Source: Petrosia ficiformis
Taxonomy: Eukaryota; Porifera; Demospongiae; Haplosclerida; Petrosiidae
DNA: 64,000 nt
NCBI GenBank assembly: GCA_947044365.1
Contig: OX345651.1
Location: 3,029,926 to 3,093,925, forward strand
Reading direction: 5' to 3'
Positions 22,291 through 35,070 of the stretch are shown one piece after another (the stretch's first letter is position 1; each line of letters opens with the position of its first letter). Under the pieces are notes generated by a model, which was given only the letters and a program-made list of their open reading frames with translations, ran no database searches and was not told the DNA's origin. Position numbers and translations under genes: made by a program.

Positions 22291-23373
22291 AGAGTACTAC
22301 CGTACTCTCTGATAATTATAATATGTATGTTGTATATATGCATGTATGTATGTGTGTATGTATGTATGTATGTATATATTTTTGTATAATTATGTATGTA
22401 AGTTTCAAAAGTGAATAGTTGACCTTATATATATTCATCAAATGAAGTCATAGAGCAAGTACTACAAGTTCACTTCAATCCCTGATAATATCATCAGGGC
22501 TGTCTGATATCATGCACAAAAATATGTTTAAATTTTGTTGTACTTTCTATATATATATATATATAATTATATGTATATATATATATAATATATATAATTA
22601 TATATATAACTGAATTCCAGTAGTACTGGTAAATGGTATGATGATACTAGTCTTGTTGCATTTCTTACAAAACAACTAATAAATTATGGGGCCATGCTTA
22701 ATTTATTGCAGTCAAAATTTAAAAAAAGCTTCCAAAAGCTTTCTCCAGGCTCATCATTTGATTGTAATTCCCTGCCTGCTCAATGCGTTTGAATATCAAT
22801 TTCCTTTCTCTTGGCCTGGTCTAGTCATTGTATTACAGCTGTTTTGTTATTATTATAATTATATATACATATATAGTATGCTACCATGGCAACCGTTTGA
22901 TGTGGTTAGGTCTTATATTTTGTATATAGACCTGTGAATCTTTAATCCACCAGCATACTATATATTGTATATAGTACACTTACAGTTCTTATATACCACA
23001 ATATAAACCCTTGGTTTAGTGTCTTCGGATGTGATATAGCCCTCGCAAGCTCGAGCTATATCACATCCTCAGACACTAAACCTCGGGTCTATATTTTGTA
23101 TATAAGAACTGTAAGTGTACTATATAATATACATATAGTGGTAGTGTTGTGGTTTTGTTACTATTGTGAATAGTACATGCAGAAACTGCCTTAATATAAT
23201 ATATACTCACATTTTGTGTTATTCTATACAATTCTAACTATATTATTATTCAAAGCAACTAATAAAACAAAACCTCAAAAGGTCATCCTAAAGATGAAAA
23301 GTAACATGAAGTAAAAGTAAATAAAGTAATGACTACAATCAGTTGCTTATAAGCTCCTGGTACAATACTTAAG
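22291..23373. other. Gene-free stretch with simple repeats, hairpin and stefin flank
   Basis: Contains a GTAT run near 22325-22380, TA tracts at 22548-22615, a diverged copy of the stefin downstream flank (22735-22840 and 23150-23330), and the hairpin at 22971-23124. No gene. Confidence 0.5.
22971..23124. repeat. Hairpin with ~75 bp arms
   Basis: The arms start at atagtacacttacagttctt and its inverse and meet at a short caag loop near 23050. The stem includes tttagtgtcttcggatgtga and its inverse. Pairing is nearly complete apart from a few mismatches. It looks like a foldback MITE. Confidence 0.75.
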
Positions 23374-23938
23374 TCATCTCAAATTTCCACCAGAACCAAG
23401 AACGCAAAACTTGTCAAGAGGAGCATGAAGATCCAAATCTGGGAAATAAGCCAATAGTGTATATGTTTGACTCGTATAATTGACTTCCACAATAATATGA
23501 TAGCTTTGTGTCTCTGGGATTGTCTCAACCTATGTATATATGAAATAAAAATTTTATTTAATTTTGTTGTTTATATTTCTGTATGAAATTGTCAAATTGA
23601 AGAGCTTTGTGCAAACATGTATGAATAAAAAAAATGAAGTAGTACAAAATGATGAGTGCAACTATACAAGTAATATCATACCTTAATGAGATAATCAACC
23701 TCAGGCAATTCAGGTCCAGGTCCTCCTCCTGGAGGGCTTGGAATATAAGGAGACTGGCGATATGTGAGAGCTTTATATATCTCAAATTTCCTCCCAACCC
23801 TTTCTTCAAGAGTACATTTCACCTAAGGACAGTTTATAATAAGAATGTTTCTGTTTTTAATTCTTTAAAACATACCTTGTCAGCTACTTCTTGTATAAAT
23901 TTATCAGCAGGAAACAAAGGACCCCAGTTACAAGCCAT
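23374..23938 (-). CDS. Stefin-like protein, 119 aa, clade A
   Basis: Exons on the minus strand: 23876-23938, 23682-23822, 23374-23529 (21+47+51 codons, all phase 0). Starts MACNWGPLFPADKFIQ. The Pro/Gly loop is PSPPGGGPGP. The QVVAG-equivalent reads ELPEV, so even the usually conserved Gln has become Glu and a Pro has entered the loop; this is the most altered copy at that site. The C-terminus is CVLGSGGNLR. Closest sister is the 29.2 kb copy. The promoter sits at 23983-24061. Confidence 0.85.
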
Positions 23939-23982
23939 CACTTCTTCACAGTCTAAGTTTCTTGAAAAAGTATCAACTATTA

Positions 23983-24061
23983 CACTTTAGTCTACCTTGC
24001 AGAGGTGCTCTATTCATATACTCTCAGTATGAAGTGGACACCTGCAACCACAATTGGGTAC
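23983..24061 (-). promoter_or_regulatory. Stefin-family promoter
   Basis: TATA-like gagtatatgaat variant with the TTGTGGTTGCA box and pyrimidine segment. Clade A minus-strand copies carry a ggtgtccacttcatact spacer before the TATA element that clade B copies lack. Confidence 0.65.
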
Positions 24062-24691
24062 AAAGTCTGTAAAAGTGTTAGATAAGACTTCATAATAATT
24101 TAATTATTAGTGTTTATAATATCTATAATCATCCTGTCTCACTGACTACACAATAATAAAAGTTGTGTATTAATAATTTATACTTTCCAATAAGACACTG
24201 ACATTCGAGATTAATTTGTAACTTATCAAGTCATACTATAAACTCTTAAATATATAAATCCAAACTATAATTGAACCCATAATTCTATAATTATAAGCTG
24301 CTATAACGTAACTATAATTATAGTAATTCTTATTATTATAATCACTTATGTGTTTACTAATATATATCATATATAATTCTGATTCATCTCTGGCTCAAGG
24401 GTGTGGGGGAGTAATATGACAGGTCTTATAATACGTATTACTGTCAGACTTTATGAGGACTATATATTCTACATACACATATATAATATTATGTGTATAT
24501 AGATACATGTACATAGATTGATTATTGCATGCAGATGTATATCCTCTTCAAGGGCTTTGTACATTCTCTTATTAGTTGTTATAAATTTCTGTATTAATTA
24601 AATCAACTAATAGATCAAAAACTTCAACAAGTATGAAAAATAACATGAAGTATATAAAGATTACTCCAGTAACAAGTATATAATACTAAAG
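24062..24691. repeat. Duplicated intergenic flank
   Basis: Parts recur at 29930-30200 and 33290-33560 (a gttagataagacttcataat segment) and at 32330-32597 (a cttataatacgtatt segment). No gene. It supports duplication of a two-gene unit (23.4+24.7 kb to 29.2+32.6 kb). Confidence 0.6.
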
Positions 24692-25234
24692 TTATTTCAC
24701 ATTTCCAGCGGTATCAAGAACGTAAAACTTATCAAGAGGTGCTTGATGATCCAAATCTGGGTAGTAGGCCAATAGTGTATATGTTTGAGTGTTAAATTTG
24801 ACTTCCACAACAATATGATAGCTCTGTTTTTCTGGGATTGTCTCAACCTATGTATATATGAAACGAAAATATGTTTTTTGTAGTTTATATTTTTACATGA
24901 AATTGAACATCTTTGTGCAAATATACATGAATAAAAGAAATGAAGTGGTACAAATGATGAGTGTAGCTATACAAGTAATATCATACCTTAATGAGATAAT
25001 CAGCCTCAATCAATTGAGGTCCAATTCCTATTCCAGGAGGAAAATAAGGAGACTGGCGATATGTGAGAGCTTTATATATCTCAAATTTCCTCCCAACCTT
25101 TTCTTCAAGGTTACATTTCACCTAAAGACAGTTTATAATAAGAATGTTTCTGTTTTAATTCTTTGACATACCTTGTCAGCTACTTCTTGTATAAATTTAT
25201 CAGCAGGAAACAAAGGACCCCAGTTACAAGCCAT
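24692..25234 (-). CDS. Stefin-like protein, 117 aa, clade A short-loop
   Basis: Exons: 25172-25234, 24987-25121, 24692-24847 (21+45+51 codons). The loop is PPGIGIGP, two residues shorter than PSPPGGGPGP, followed by QLIEADYLIK. Exon 3 ends LDKFYVLDTAGNVK with TAA instead of TGA as stop. The second hairpin is YYPDLDHQAPL, a variant shared only with the 32.6 kb copy. Exon 2 begins VKCNLEEK. Confidence 0.85.
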
Positions 25235-25279
25235 CACTTCTTCACAGTCTTATAGTTTCTTGAAAAAGTATCAACTATT

Positions 25280-25358
25280 ACACTTTAGTTTACCTTGCAG
25301 AGATGCTCTCTTATATACTCTCAGTATGAAGTGGACACCTGCAACCACAATTGGGTAC
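25280..25358 (-). promoter_or_regulatory. Stefin-family promoter
   Basis: Has gagtatataagagagcatctct, a better TATA match than in the 23.4 and 29.2 kb copies, followed upstream by the TTGTGGTTGCA box. Confidence 0.65.
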
Positions 25359-25379
25359 AAAGTGTGAATGAATTTATAA

Positions 25380-26060
25380 AAGTGATTAAGGCCAAAAGAT
25401 TGTTTTGACTTTTGAGTGTTTTCTAATTTCATCTTGATTTCAATACTGTGTTTCTTATATTAGAAATTCTGTACTCTTGGTAGGACTTGGAGCATAAGTT
25501 ATAACGCACATACACATATATAATATAATCTCAGATAATTGTAATGCGAAATTATTGTAACGTGAATACATGTACATCAGTAATATTATAATATATAATA
25601 AAATTATAATCTCAGTATAGTAATTATACTTGTCAGTAATCATTCCTGTTTCTCAATCACTTGTGGTGAGGGTTCTGCACTATGAGTGCATTATTATTAT
25701 CATCAAGGGCTGATTAAATTAATATCATCCTGCATGATGACAATTTAATAATACCATGCAGGATGCATTATCACAAGGGCTGTCCTGATGATGATGTAAA
25801 TATCTGGCATGGTAAATATAGTGCTAATACTGTCATCCTGATATCATAATTAAGCACTTTGTACCAAATTATTTGGTGCAAAGTGCTAGATGACATCATA
25901 AATGATTAAAGTATTATTAATTTTAAACTTATCAAGTTTTACTATATACCATAACCAGCTTGAACTCTTAACCTCTCAACATAAACACCTGTAATTCAAA
26001 ACTCTATAATTTAATAATGCACATCTAAAACTGTAATACCATATCTGCATGTCTGTTTAA
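25380..26060. repeat. Repeat unit U, copy 2 (uninterrupted)
   Basis: Continuous across the position where copy 1 contains element M1 (junction near 25766-25772, gcaggatgcattatcacaag), so it is the empty site. No gene. Confidence 0.75.
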
Positions 26061-26261
26061 TATATGCATGCATGCATGTATGTATGTATAAACGTATATA
26101 CATGCATATATGTAAACTATAATGAAGCCATAGAGCAAGTACTACAAGTTCACTCCAATCCCTGATAATATCATCATGGCTGTCTGATACCATGCATGAA
26201 AATATGATTAAATTTTGTTGTACTTTCTATATATTATATTATATATAACTGAATTCTAGCG
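26061..26261. repeat. GTAT/ATGC run and dispersed repeat
   Basis: Short (ATGT)n at 26065-26115, then a segment matching 22440-22560 (catagagcaagtactacaag). Confidence 0.5.
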
Positions 26262-26880
26262 GTACTGTACTCTTGGTAGGACTTGGAGCATAAGTTATAA
26301 CGCACATACACATATTATAATATAATCTCAGATAATTGTAATGCGAAATTATTGTAACATTTCATTGAATACATGTTCATCAGTAATATTATAATATATA
26401 ATAAAATTATAATCTCAGTATAGTAATTATTACAGTCAAGTACGGTCTGCAATTATTTACTTGTCAGTAATCATTCTTGTTTCTCAATCACACTTCAACA
26501 CTTGTGGTGAGGGTTCTGCACTATGAGTGCATTATTATTATCATCAAGGGCTAATTAAATTAATATCATCCTGCATGATGACAATTTAATAAGGATGCAT
26601 AGTATAATTATCACAAGGGCTGTCCTGATGATGATGTAAATATCTGGTATGGTAAATATAGTGCTAATACTGTCATCCTGATATCATACATTAAGCAAAT
26701 TATTTGGTGCAAAGTGCTAGATGACATCATAAATGATTAAAGTATTATTAATTTTAAACTTATCAAGTCTTACTATATACCATAACCAGCTTGAACACTT
26801 AACCTCTCAACCTAAACACCTATAATTCTAAACTCTATAATTTAACTGTAATACCATATCTGCATGTCTGTTTAATTAGT
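26262..26880. repeat. Repeat unit U, copy 3 (uninterrupted)
   Basis: A further copy of the unit, missing some internal bases. Also continuous at the M1 insertion site (about 26595-26612). It ends where the reverse transcriptase relic begins. Confidence 0.7.
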
Positions 26881-28935
26881 TGACATTCCGGCACGCTTTA
26901 TAATGTTGATTAAAGATTTGATTGTATTTAGAAAAAGAACGAACAATGAGAATACAGAAGTTAATGTAGAAAAGGAGAACAAACAAGATAGAGGTTTTAT
27001 GACAATATACTTTCACAATAAAGCCATTGATTTACCTGGAATACTTAATGAAAGAGATGTTAGAAGTGCAGTACCTAATTTTTTGAATAATGTAAATCCT
27101 CCTATAGTTGGCTATACTTACAGTAAATCTATTACGATCCAAAATTTTAATCACAACAAAGTAGTGGAAGAATCAGATTTTGATGTGGGCATAAAGGATA
27201 TGAAGTGTGAATGTAGCTCATCTAATGTTTGTTATTCTCCAGCCGGGCATATTGTAACAGGTGATCTTAAAGTAATTAAAGATATTAAACTTAGAAATAT
27301 GATAGCCAAAGGACCTAATTATAGAGAACAGAATAACAGTAATTGGAATGTTAATTCTAAAATATGTAAAGAGGCTGTGTCTAAATACAAAGTAATATGG
27401 TCGAAAAAGAAAAGGTAGATAAAAGATTGTTAAATGAATGGGAGATAAGAGTTCATGAAGTGACATGAACACATTGATAAAAGGATACAGCAGCTAAGGG
27501 CAAAACATATTAATAAACGTAAAAAACATGTACCTCCACGATAAGTTTATTTTGGTTCCTGCAGATATATAAAGCAGCTAACAATGTTATAATAGTATAT
27601 AAGAAGTATTATATGGAGATGGTTCTTGATGAACTTAATGCCACACAAACTTATTTTAAAGATAATGCTAATATTATCCAAACATGTGAAGTACATGAAT
27701 AAGAATAATTATTATATCAAGGTAGAACCTAACATGGAGGACATGCCATCCTTTTACTGGCTACCTAAATTACATAAAAATCCTTACGGAAAGAAATTTA
27801 TTGCTGCTTCACATAAATGTACAACTAAGGCATTATCTAAACTTCTTACCACATGTCTTACTACTATAACTACTCATTTTAAAGAATATTGCCATGGCAT
27901 TTATAATAATACCGGTGTTAACTGTTTTTGGATAATTAATAATTCACAACAGGTCCTTGACAAACTTCACACAATTAATCACTTTACTAAGGCAAAACAT
28001 TTTGATAGCTTTGATTTTTCTACACTGTATACTAGTATTCCACATGTCTCTTTAAGATTAGCACTTAAGGCGCTCATACAGGAAGCATATAGAGTTAGAA
28101 ATTGCAGATACCTAGTTGTAACTAAGTTTGGTAAAGCATATTGGTCAGACATACCAAGTTGTAGCAAAAATATTAAAGAGGATAAACTGATAGAAATGCT
28201 GGAATTCTTGATAGATAACATTTACATTAAAGTAGGTAAAGAAATATTTAGGCAGCAAGTAGGAATTCCGATGTGTACTGATTGTGCTCCTTTTTTAGCT
28301 AATTTATTTTTATTCTATTATGAATATAACTATATGAAAGATCTTATCAAAAGTAATATACACTTAGCTAAACAGTTTTCTTACACTACCAGATATATTG
28401 ATGATCTTTTAACATTAAATAATAATAGATTTACAAAATTTATTCCTAACATATATCCTCCTGAGTTAGAACTCAAAAGAACTACTGAGAGTCCCACTAT
28501 GCTATCCTATTTAGATATATTAATTACAATAGAAAACGAGAAATATCACACTACCATTTTTGATAAAAGAGACAATTTTGGTTTAACTTTCCACATTTAT
28601 GCAGTAATATTCCCACTAAACCTGCTTATGGAGTGTATATTTCACAATTAATAAGAATTGGTAGGATATGCGATTCTTTTAAAGATTTTGCACACAAACA
28701 CTATAAGTTAACTAGTCATTTAATACAACAAGGTTTCTGGTATACTAAGCTATGTTCTACATTTTAAAAGGTTTACAAAATACATGCACCTATTTTTTCT
28801 AAATTTAATTGTAATGTACGCAAACATAATAGAGGAAGGTATTTGCCTGCCGGTTAATGTTAGACTAAACTTAACTAGAAATGTGACTATTAGGCATGCT
28901 AGACATTGATTAGTACTTATCAGTGCTTCTTCCAA
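26881..28935 (+). pseudogene. Degenerate YIDD-type reverse transcriptase retroelement
   Basis: Three pieces in different frames. 26903-27418: an N-terminal part with VCYSPAGHIVTGDL and GPNYREQNN. About 27540-27700: a part with LVPADKAANNVIIVYKKYY. 27626-28651: the catalytic part with FYWLPKLHKNPYGKKFIAAS, FSTLYTSIPH, GIPMCTDCAPFLANL and RYIDDLLTLNNNRF. The C-terminal continuation (YGVYISQLIRIGRICDSF) lies in another frame after about 28590. The active-site YIDD is present, but the usual GTD of motif B reads CTD and several frameshifts separate the parts. The style is closest to Penelope-like elements as I know them; no GIY-YIG nuclease is visible. Family assignment is tentative; inactive. Confidence 0.65.
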
Positions 28936-29238
28936 ATTATAACTAGTTTTGGGGTGCAGTTAGTCATTGTATTACATCATGGTTATGCTGTTTTGTTATT
29001 ATTATAATTATGTAAAATATATAGTGGGAGGGTTGTGGTTTTGTTACTAGTACATGCAGAAACTGCCCTTAATATATATATATAATATATACTCACATAC
29101 TGTGTTATTCTATACAATTCTAACTCTATTATTATTATTATTCAAAGCAACTAATAAAACAAAACCTCAAAAAGTCATCCTAAAGATGAAAAGTAACATG
29201 AAGTAAAAGTAAATGAAGTAATGAGTATAATACTTAAG
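28936..29238. repeat. Partial stefin downstream flank
   Basis: Resembles 22830-22870 and 23120-23330; the reverse transcriptase relic interrupts the flank on the left. No gene. Confidence 0.5.
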
Positions 29239-29777
29239 TCATTTCAAAGTTCCACCAGATCCAAGGACACAAAATTTATCAAGAGGAGCATGAAGATCCA
29301 AATCAGGGTAATAGGCCAATAGTGTATATGTTTGAGTGGTAAAATTGACTTCCACAACAATATGATAGCTCTGTGTCTCTGGGATTGTCTCAACCTATGT
29401 ATATATGAAACAAGAATATGTTTTTTGTTATTTATATTTTTGTATGAGTGCAAACATACATGAATAAATGAAATAAAGTAGTACAAAATGATGACTGCAG
29501 TTATACAAGTAATATCATACCTTAATGAGATAATCAGCCTCAGTCAATTGAGGTCCGGGTCCTCCTCCTGGAGGGCTTGGAATATAAGGAGACTGGCGAT
29601 ATGTGAGAGCTTTATATATCTCAAATTTCCTCCCAACCCTTTCTTCAAGATTACATTTCACCTAAGGACAGTTTATAATAAGAATGTTTCTGTTTTTAAT
29701 TCTTTAAAACATACCTTGTCAGCTACTTCTTGTATAAATTTATCAGCAGGAAACAAAGGACCCCAGTCACAAGCCAT
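29239..29777 (-). CDS. Stefin-like protein, 119 aa, clade A
   Basis: Exons: 29715-29777, 29521-29661, 29239-29394 (21+47+51 codons). Starts MACDWGPLFPADKFIQ. Loop PSPPGGGPGP, then QLTEADYLIK at the QVVAG-equivalent site. C-terminus CVLGSGGTLK. Differs from its 23.4 kb sister at several codons in the two loops while the core helix is unchanged. Confidence 0.85.
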
Positions 29778-29821
29778 CACTTCTTCACAGACTTAGTTTC
29801 TTGAAAAAGTATCAGTTATTA

Positions 29822-29900
29822 CACTTTAGTCTACCTTGGAGAGATGCTCTGTTCATATACTCTCAGTATGAAGTGGACACCTGCAACCACAATTGGGTAC
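29822..29900 (-). promoter_or_regulatory. Stefin-family promoter
   Basis: Same layout as the 23.4 kb copy, TATA-like gagtatatgaac. Confidence 0.65.
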
Positions 29901-32597
29901 AAAGTCTGGACAAAATCAAATGAATCTATAAAAGTGTTAGATAAGACTTCATAATAATTTAATTATTAGTGTTTATAATATCTATAATCATACTGTCTCA
30001 CTGACTATACAATAATAAAAGTTCTCTATTACTGAATAAGTTATACTTTCCAATAAGACACTGTCATTCAAGATTAATTTGTAACTTATCAAGTTATACT
30101 ATAAACTCTCAATAAATCCAAACTATAATTGAACCCATAATTCTATAATTATAAACTGATATAACTCTAATTATAGTAATTATAATCATCTATGTATTTA
30201 CTAATAATTATTATGTGTATTATATATAATGTGATGACTTCAATTCTCAATAAATTAGAAATAAAACAAACCAGAAATTTTCAAATATTGGGCAATGAAT
30301 TACTTTATTTGGTAGAAGTTTTTTATTATGCTGTTCATAATTTCCTGATTATGTTTGAGCTTTATTGAACATAATACAATAATTCTGAAATAATAACATA
30401 ATGTTTCAGTCTGTAGGCCTTCTTCAGCTAATTAACTAAAATAATATTAGGCTTATGAAACTGAAGAGTTACTAAAATAACCCATTATTAGCCAGTTTCT
30501 ATTTTAGTTAGTTATTTTTATTACAGTAGACTTGTAATTTAGTTATAGTTTAGTTAACTAAAATCTTCGGTTATAATTATGTTTAACTAAACAACACATT
30601 ATGTATTGAACTGTGTATAGATGTATGTATATGTGTGTGTGTGTGTGTATGTGTATGAGCGTATATGTGTGTATATGCAAATATGCATGCTCTATGTATG
30701 TATGTCTATATAATTATGTACATATGTACAATGTTGTATGCATGCCATGTATGTATGCACAATTCATAACATGGTGAATCCTAAGAAATGTTTACAGGTG
30801 TGAATAGTTCAAAAGAAATCTTAGAACAACTATATACTACAAGTCCACCAATGATTTAATGTAATAAGGCACCAGACAAGTATTGAATGTGTCTGTTAAA
30901 ATTCTACATAATTAACTATATAGAACATGTATCCTGTACAATACTACATTAGCTTATTGACAGAACAGGAGACTATGAGACAATTTATGAGCCACATACA
31001 TAACATACTGTCTCCAATTCCATCATCTTTCCTTCACAACATCCCACTTCAGCTGGATGTGACTCCATCCAGACATTGAGATTCATACCCATATTATACG
31101 TAGATGTGACCAGATCCATGCCCATATCCCTCTATATTACTCTTCGAAAAAGACTCATAAAATTTAGTATGAAAATTATTTTGTTATTATGGCACAACTG
31201 ACTGTAAAATTTTAAACTGATATTAGGAATGGGAGGCATTGAGTTATAGAGTGTACAGTCTTTGCCACTATTTAAGGGGAATCACTATTCCAAGCCTTCA
31301 AATATTGCTATAATAAACCATTCATGTATGATGCATTCATGAATTGTCCAGTAAAAACAAACCGATAAAATTATTGATTACTACAATTATACAATGCAAA
31401 AACAAATTGTTAAAATAACTCAATGATTAGTTATTATAAAGGATTTAAAGTTACATGTATATATGATCATGCTGTTAATGCTATATATAACATTTACTGA
31501 TATCTTCCTCATAATTACATCACTCAAAGTATTATATTTAGAGCCAGAAATCGGCTGAGATTCAGAAATCGATTATCACTAACTACAAATCGATTGATAA
31601 TCGATTAAAATCAGTGGAAGTAATTAGGCCATTTAGCTGAATTAATACAGGAAATTCCTCCAATTTAATGTTCAAAAAGACTTCCTGTCACTTCCACATT
31701 GTATATCACATGATTGAAAAGTATGTCTTTTGGAATAATTAGCATAATGACTTAGAATCGATAATGAAAAGAATTTTCAATATCGATGAATAATCATCAC
31801 AGCACTGATTATATTACAAGTTTGCAGGTTTTCAAGAAATTTCAACAATTTTGTTGACAGTTACTTCAAGTTTATAAGTGACATGAAACATGAAATACTA
31901 TATAATTATTATATGAGTAAAGTAGCAAAATAGGATTTCAGTAGATATTATATCATCAATAGTATGATCATACTTGCAACTTTAAATCCTGTAATAACCA
32001 ATCAATCAGTTTTTTAACAGTGATTGTTTACATCTAAACTGCATAGATCAGAACTACTTAGAACATCAATCAATTCATCTCAACTATACATAACAGTAAT
32101 AAATACTAATGTCATTTCCATATCACAGAACTCTAATCATTATGAATCAATACAAAACAAAGTGATTTTTGCAACCACAGTTCTACAAATCAGAACTACC
32201 TAGTATACTAGTACATTAATCAATTCATTTAAACTATACACGACAGCAATAAGTAGTAGCTATAGTGTTTAAAGAGTGTTCAAAGTCAGTTCATATGTTC
32301 TACATCACAGAACCCTAATCAGATGTATATATGACAGGTCTTATAATACGTATTTCTGTCAGACTTGATGGAGGACTATATATTCTACATACACATATAT
32401 AATATTATGTTTAGATACATGTACATAGATTGATTATTGCATGCAGATGTATATCCTCTTCAAAGGTTTCGTACATTCTCTCATCAGGGTTATAAATTTC
32501 TGTATTAATTAATAAATCAAAACTTCAAAAAGTCATCCTAAAGATAAAAATAACATGAAGTAAAAATAAATCCAGTAACAAGTATATAATACTAAAG
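29901..32597. repeat. Gene-free duplicated region, copy 1
   Basis: About 29930-31330 is a direct paralogue of 33260-35370, including the GTGT/GTAT simple repeats near 30620-30760. It lacks the 350 bp MITE present in the other copy (site near 31117). 31330-32330 is AT-rich with two related blocks around 32030 and 32170 (a tcagaactac segment). 32330-32597 matches 24410-24690. No gene. Confidence 0.55.
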
Positions 32598-33135
32598 TTA
32601 TTTCACTTTTCCAGCACTATCAAGAACATAAAACTTATCAAGAGGTGCTTGATGATCCAAATCTGGGTAGTAGGCCAATAGTGTATATGTTTGAGTGTTA
32701 AATTTGACTTCCACAACAATATGATAGCTCTGTTTCTCTGGAATTGTCTCAACCTATGTGTATATGAAACAAAAAAATTCTTTTTTGTAGTTTATATTTC
32801 TACATGAAATTGAACATCTTTGTGCAAACGTATATACAAGAATAAAAGAAGTAAAAATGATGACTGCAGCTATACAAGTAATATCGTACCTTAATGAGAT
32901 AATCAGCCTCAATCAATTGAGGTCCAATTCCTATTCCAGGAGGAAAATAAGGAGATTGGCGATATGTGAGAGCTTTATATATCTCAAATTTCCTCCCAAC
33001 CTTTTCTTCAAGAGTAGATCTCACCTAAGTACAGTACTAGTTTATAATAAGAATGTAAAATTCTTTACATACCTTGTCAGCTATATCTTGTATAATTTCA
33101 TTAGCAGGACACAAAGGACCCCAGTCACAAGCCAT
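32598..33135 (-). CDS. Stefin-like protein, 117 aa, clade A short-loop
   Basis: Exons: 33073-33135, 32890-33024, 32598-32753 (21+45+51 codons). N-terminus MACDWGPLCPANEIIQDIADK; exon 2 begins VRSTLEEK, as in clade B, while the rest matches the 24.7 kb copy (PPGIGIGP loop, QLIEADYLIK, YYPDLDHQAPL). This mixture suggests gene conversion or recombination between clades across exon 1 and the start of exon 2. Stop is TAA. Confidence 0.85.
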
Positions 33136-33178
33136 CACTCTTCACAGTATTAGTTTCTTGAAAACGTATCAACTGTTA

Positions 33179-33257
33179 CACTTTAGTCTAAGTTGCAGAG
33201 GTGCTCTTTTTATATACTCTCAGTATGAAGTGGACACCTGCAACCACAATTGTGTGC
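33179..33257 (-). promoter_or_regulatory. Stefin-family promoter
   Basis: TATA element gagtatataaaaagagc; the upstream box reads TTGTGGTTGCA next to gcacaca rather than acccaa. Confidence 0.65.
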
Positions 33258-34207
33258 AAAGTCTGGACAAAATCAAATGAATCTATAAAAGTGTTAGATA
33301 AGACTTCATAGTTCATAATAATTTATATCTATAATCATACTGCCTCACTGACTACACAATAATAAAAGTTCTCTATTACTGAATAAGTTATACTTTCCAA
33401 TAAGACACTGTTATTCGAGATTAATCTGTAACTTATCAAGTCATACTATAAACTCTTAAATTGAACCCATAATTCTATAATTATAAGCTGATAAAACTCT
33501 AATTATAGTAATTATTTTATTATAATCATTTATGTATTTACTAATAATTATTATGTATATGATATATAATGCGATGACTTCAGTTCTCAATAAAAATTTT
33601 CAAATATTGGGCAATGAATTACTTTATTTGGTAGAAGTTTTTATTATATTGCATAATACAATAATTCTGAAATAATAACATAATGTTTCAGTCTGTAGGC
33701 CTTCTTCAGCTAATTAACTAAAATAATATTAGGCTTACGAAACTGAAGAGTTACTAAAAGAACCCATTATTAGCCAGTTCTATTTCAGTTAGTTATTTTT
33801 ATTACAGTAGACTTGTAATTTAGTTATAGTTTCATTGACTAAAATGTTTGGTTATAATTATACACTGCAAAAAAAATAGTTAAAATAACTAATTTAATGG
33901 TCAATACAGTTGCAAGGATTTAACAATTAGTTGGTTGTTAGGAATACATACATCTTATACCACAGATACTTTGTACAAATTATAGTTGAATCACTATAAT
34001 TTTAGGGTGCTGTCTACTCATATTTCAAGTTAAAGATTTAGTATAATTTATACTAAAGTACATGTAATTGTATCTGTCTCTCAAAACGTTTTGTAAACCC
34101 GCAAACACATAATTTAATTTATACCTTCTAATACTTGGTGCACATTATGTATGTATTTAACTGTGTAATGATGTATGTATGTATGTGTGTATGAGTGTAT
34201 ATGTGTG

Positions 34208-34239
<32 letters not shown>

Positions 34240-34712
34240 TGTATGTATGCATTTATGTATGTGTGTGTGTATATGCATATGCATATACGCATGCATCTAT
34301 GTATGTATGTCTATATAATTATGTACATATGTACAATGTTGTATGCATGCCATGTATGTATATATGCACTAACAACGGTGAATCCTAAGAAATTTTTACA
34401 GGTGTACTATCAGTGAATAGCTCAAAAGAAATCTTAGAACAACTATATACTACAAGTCCACCAATGATTTAATGTAATAAGGCACCAGACAAGTACTGGA
34501 TGTGTCTGTTAAAATTCTACATAATTAACTATATAGAACATGTACAATACTACATTAGCTTATTGACAGAACAGGAGACTATGAGACAATTTATGAGCAA
34601 CATACATAACACACTATCTCCTATTCCATCATCTGTCCTTCACAACATCCCACTTCAGCTGGATGTGACTGCATCTTCTCTGACATTCATACCCATATTA
34701 TATGCTCCATGC
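33258..34712. repeat. Gene-free duplicated region, copy 2
   Basis: Direct paralogue of 29930-31120. Includes a GTAT/GTGT microsatellite at 34168-34275. Short ORFs inside it (for example 34500-34727) correspond to non-conserved frames in the other copy. Confidence 0.55.
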
Positions 34713-35062
34713 CAGGGGCGGGTCTAGAAATTTTGTAAGGTAGGGCAAACTCGGTTCGCGTAGCGTGCCGCGAAAAGTTTTGGCTCATTAATTATTCATG
34801 AGGGGTGTGTCACTTATTTTAGGGTATGCGCAATAATAGAGATTATCTTCTGCGTCCAAATTTTAGACGAAGAATTATGTTTGGATTCAGTGGGAAAACT
34901 TACTGACAAGTTTTTATAGTTGTAAACTAACTCCATCCTCATGTCATGTATGTAAACAACTCAACAAAATGTATTGTTTATAATTTTAAATAAATTGTCA
35001 TACAAGTAAAAACTTAGGGGGGGCAATTGCCCTCCCTGCCCCCCCCTGTAGACCCGCCCCTG
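34713..35062. mobile_element. 350 bp hAT-type MITE with 8 bp target duplication
   Basis: Ends are caggggcgggtctagaa and its inverse (tgtagacccgcccctg). They are flanked on both sides by the identical octamer ctccatgc (34705-34712 and 35063-35070). An 8 bp duplication with CAGGGG-type ends is characteristic of the hAT superfamily. There is no ORF. The paralogous segment near 31117 lacks the insertion. Confidence 0.85.
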
Positions 35063-35070
35063 CTCCATGC

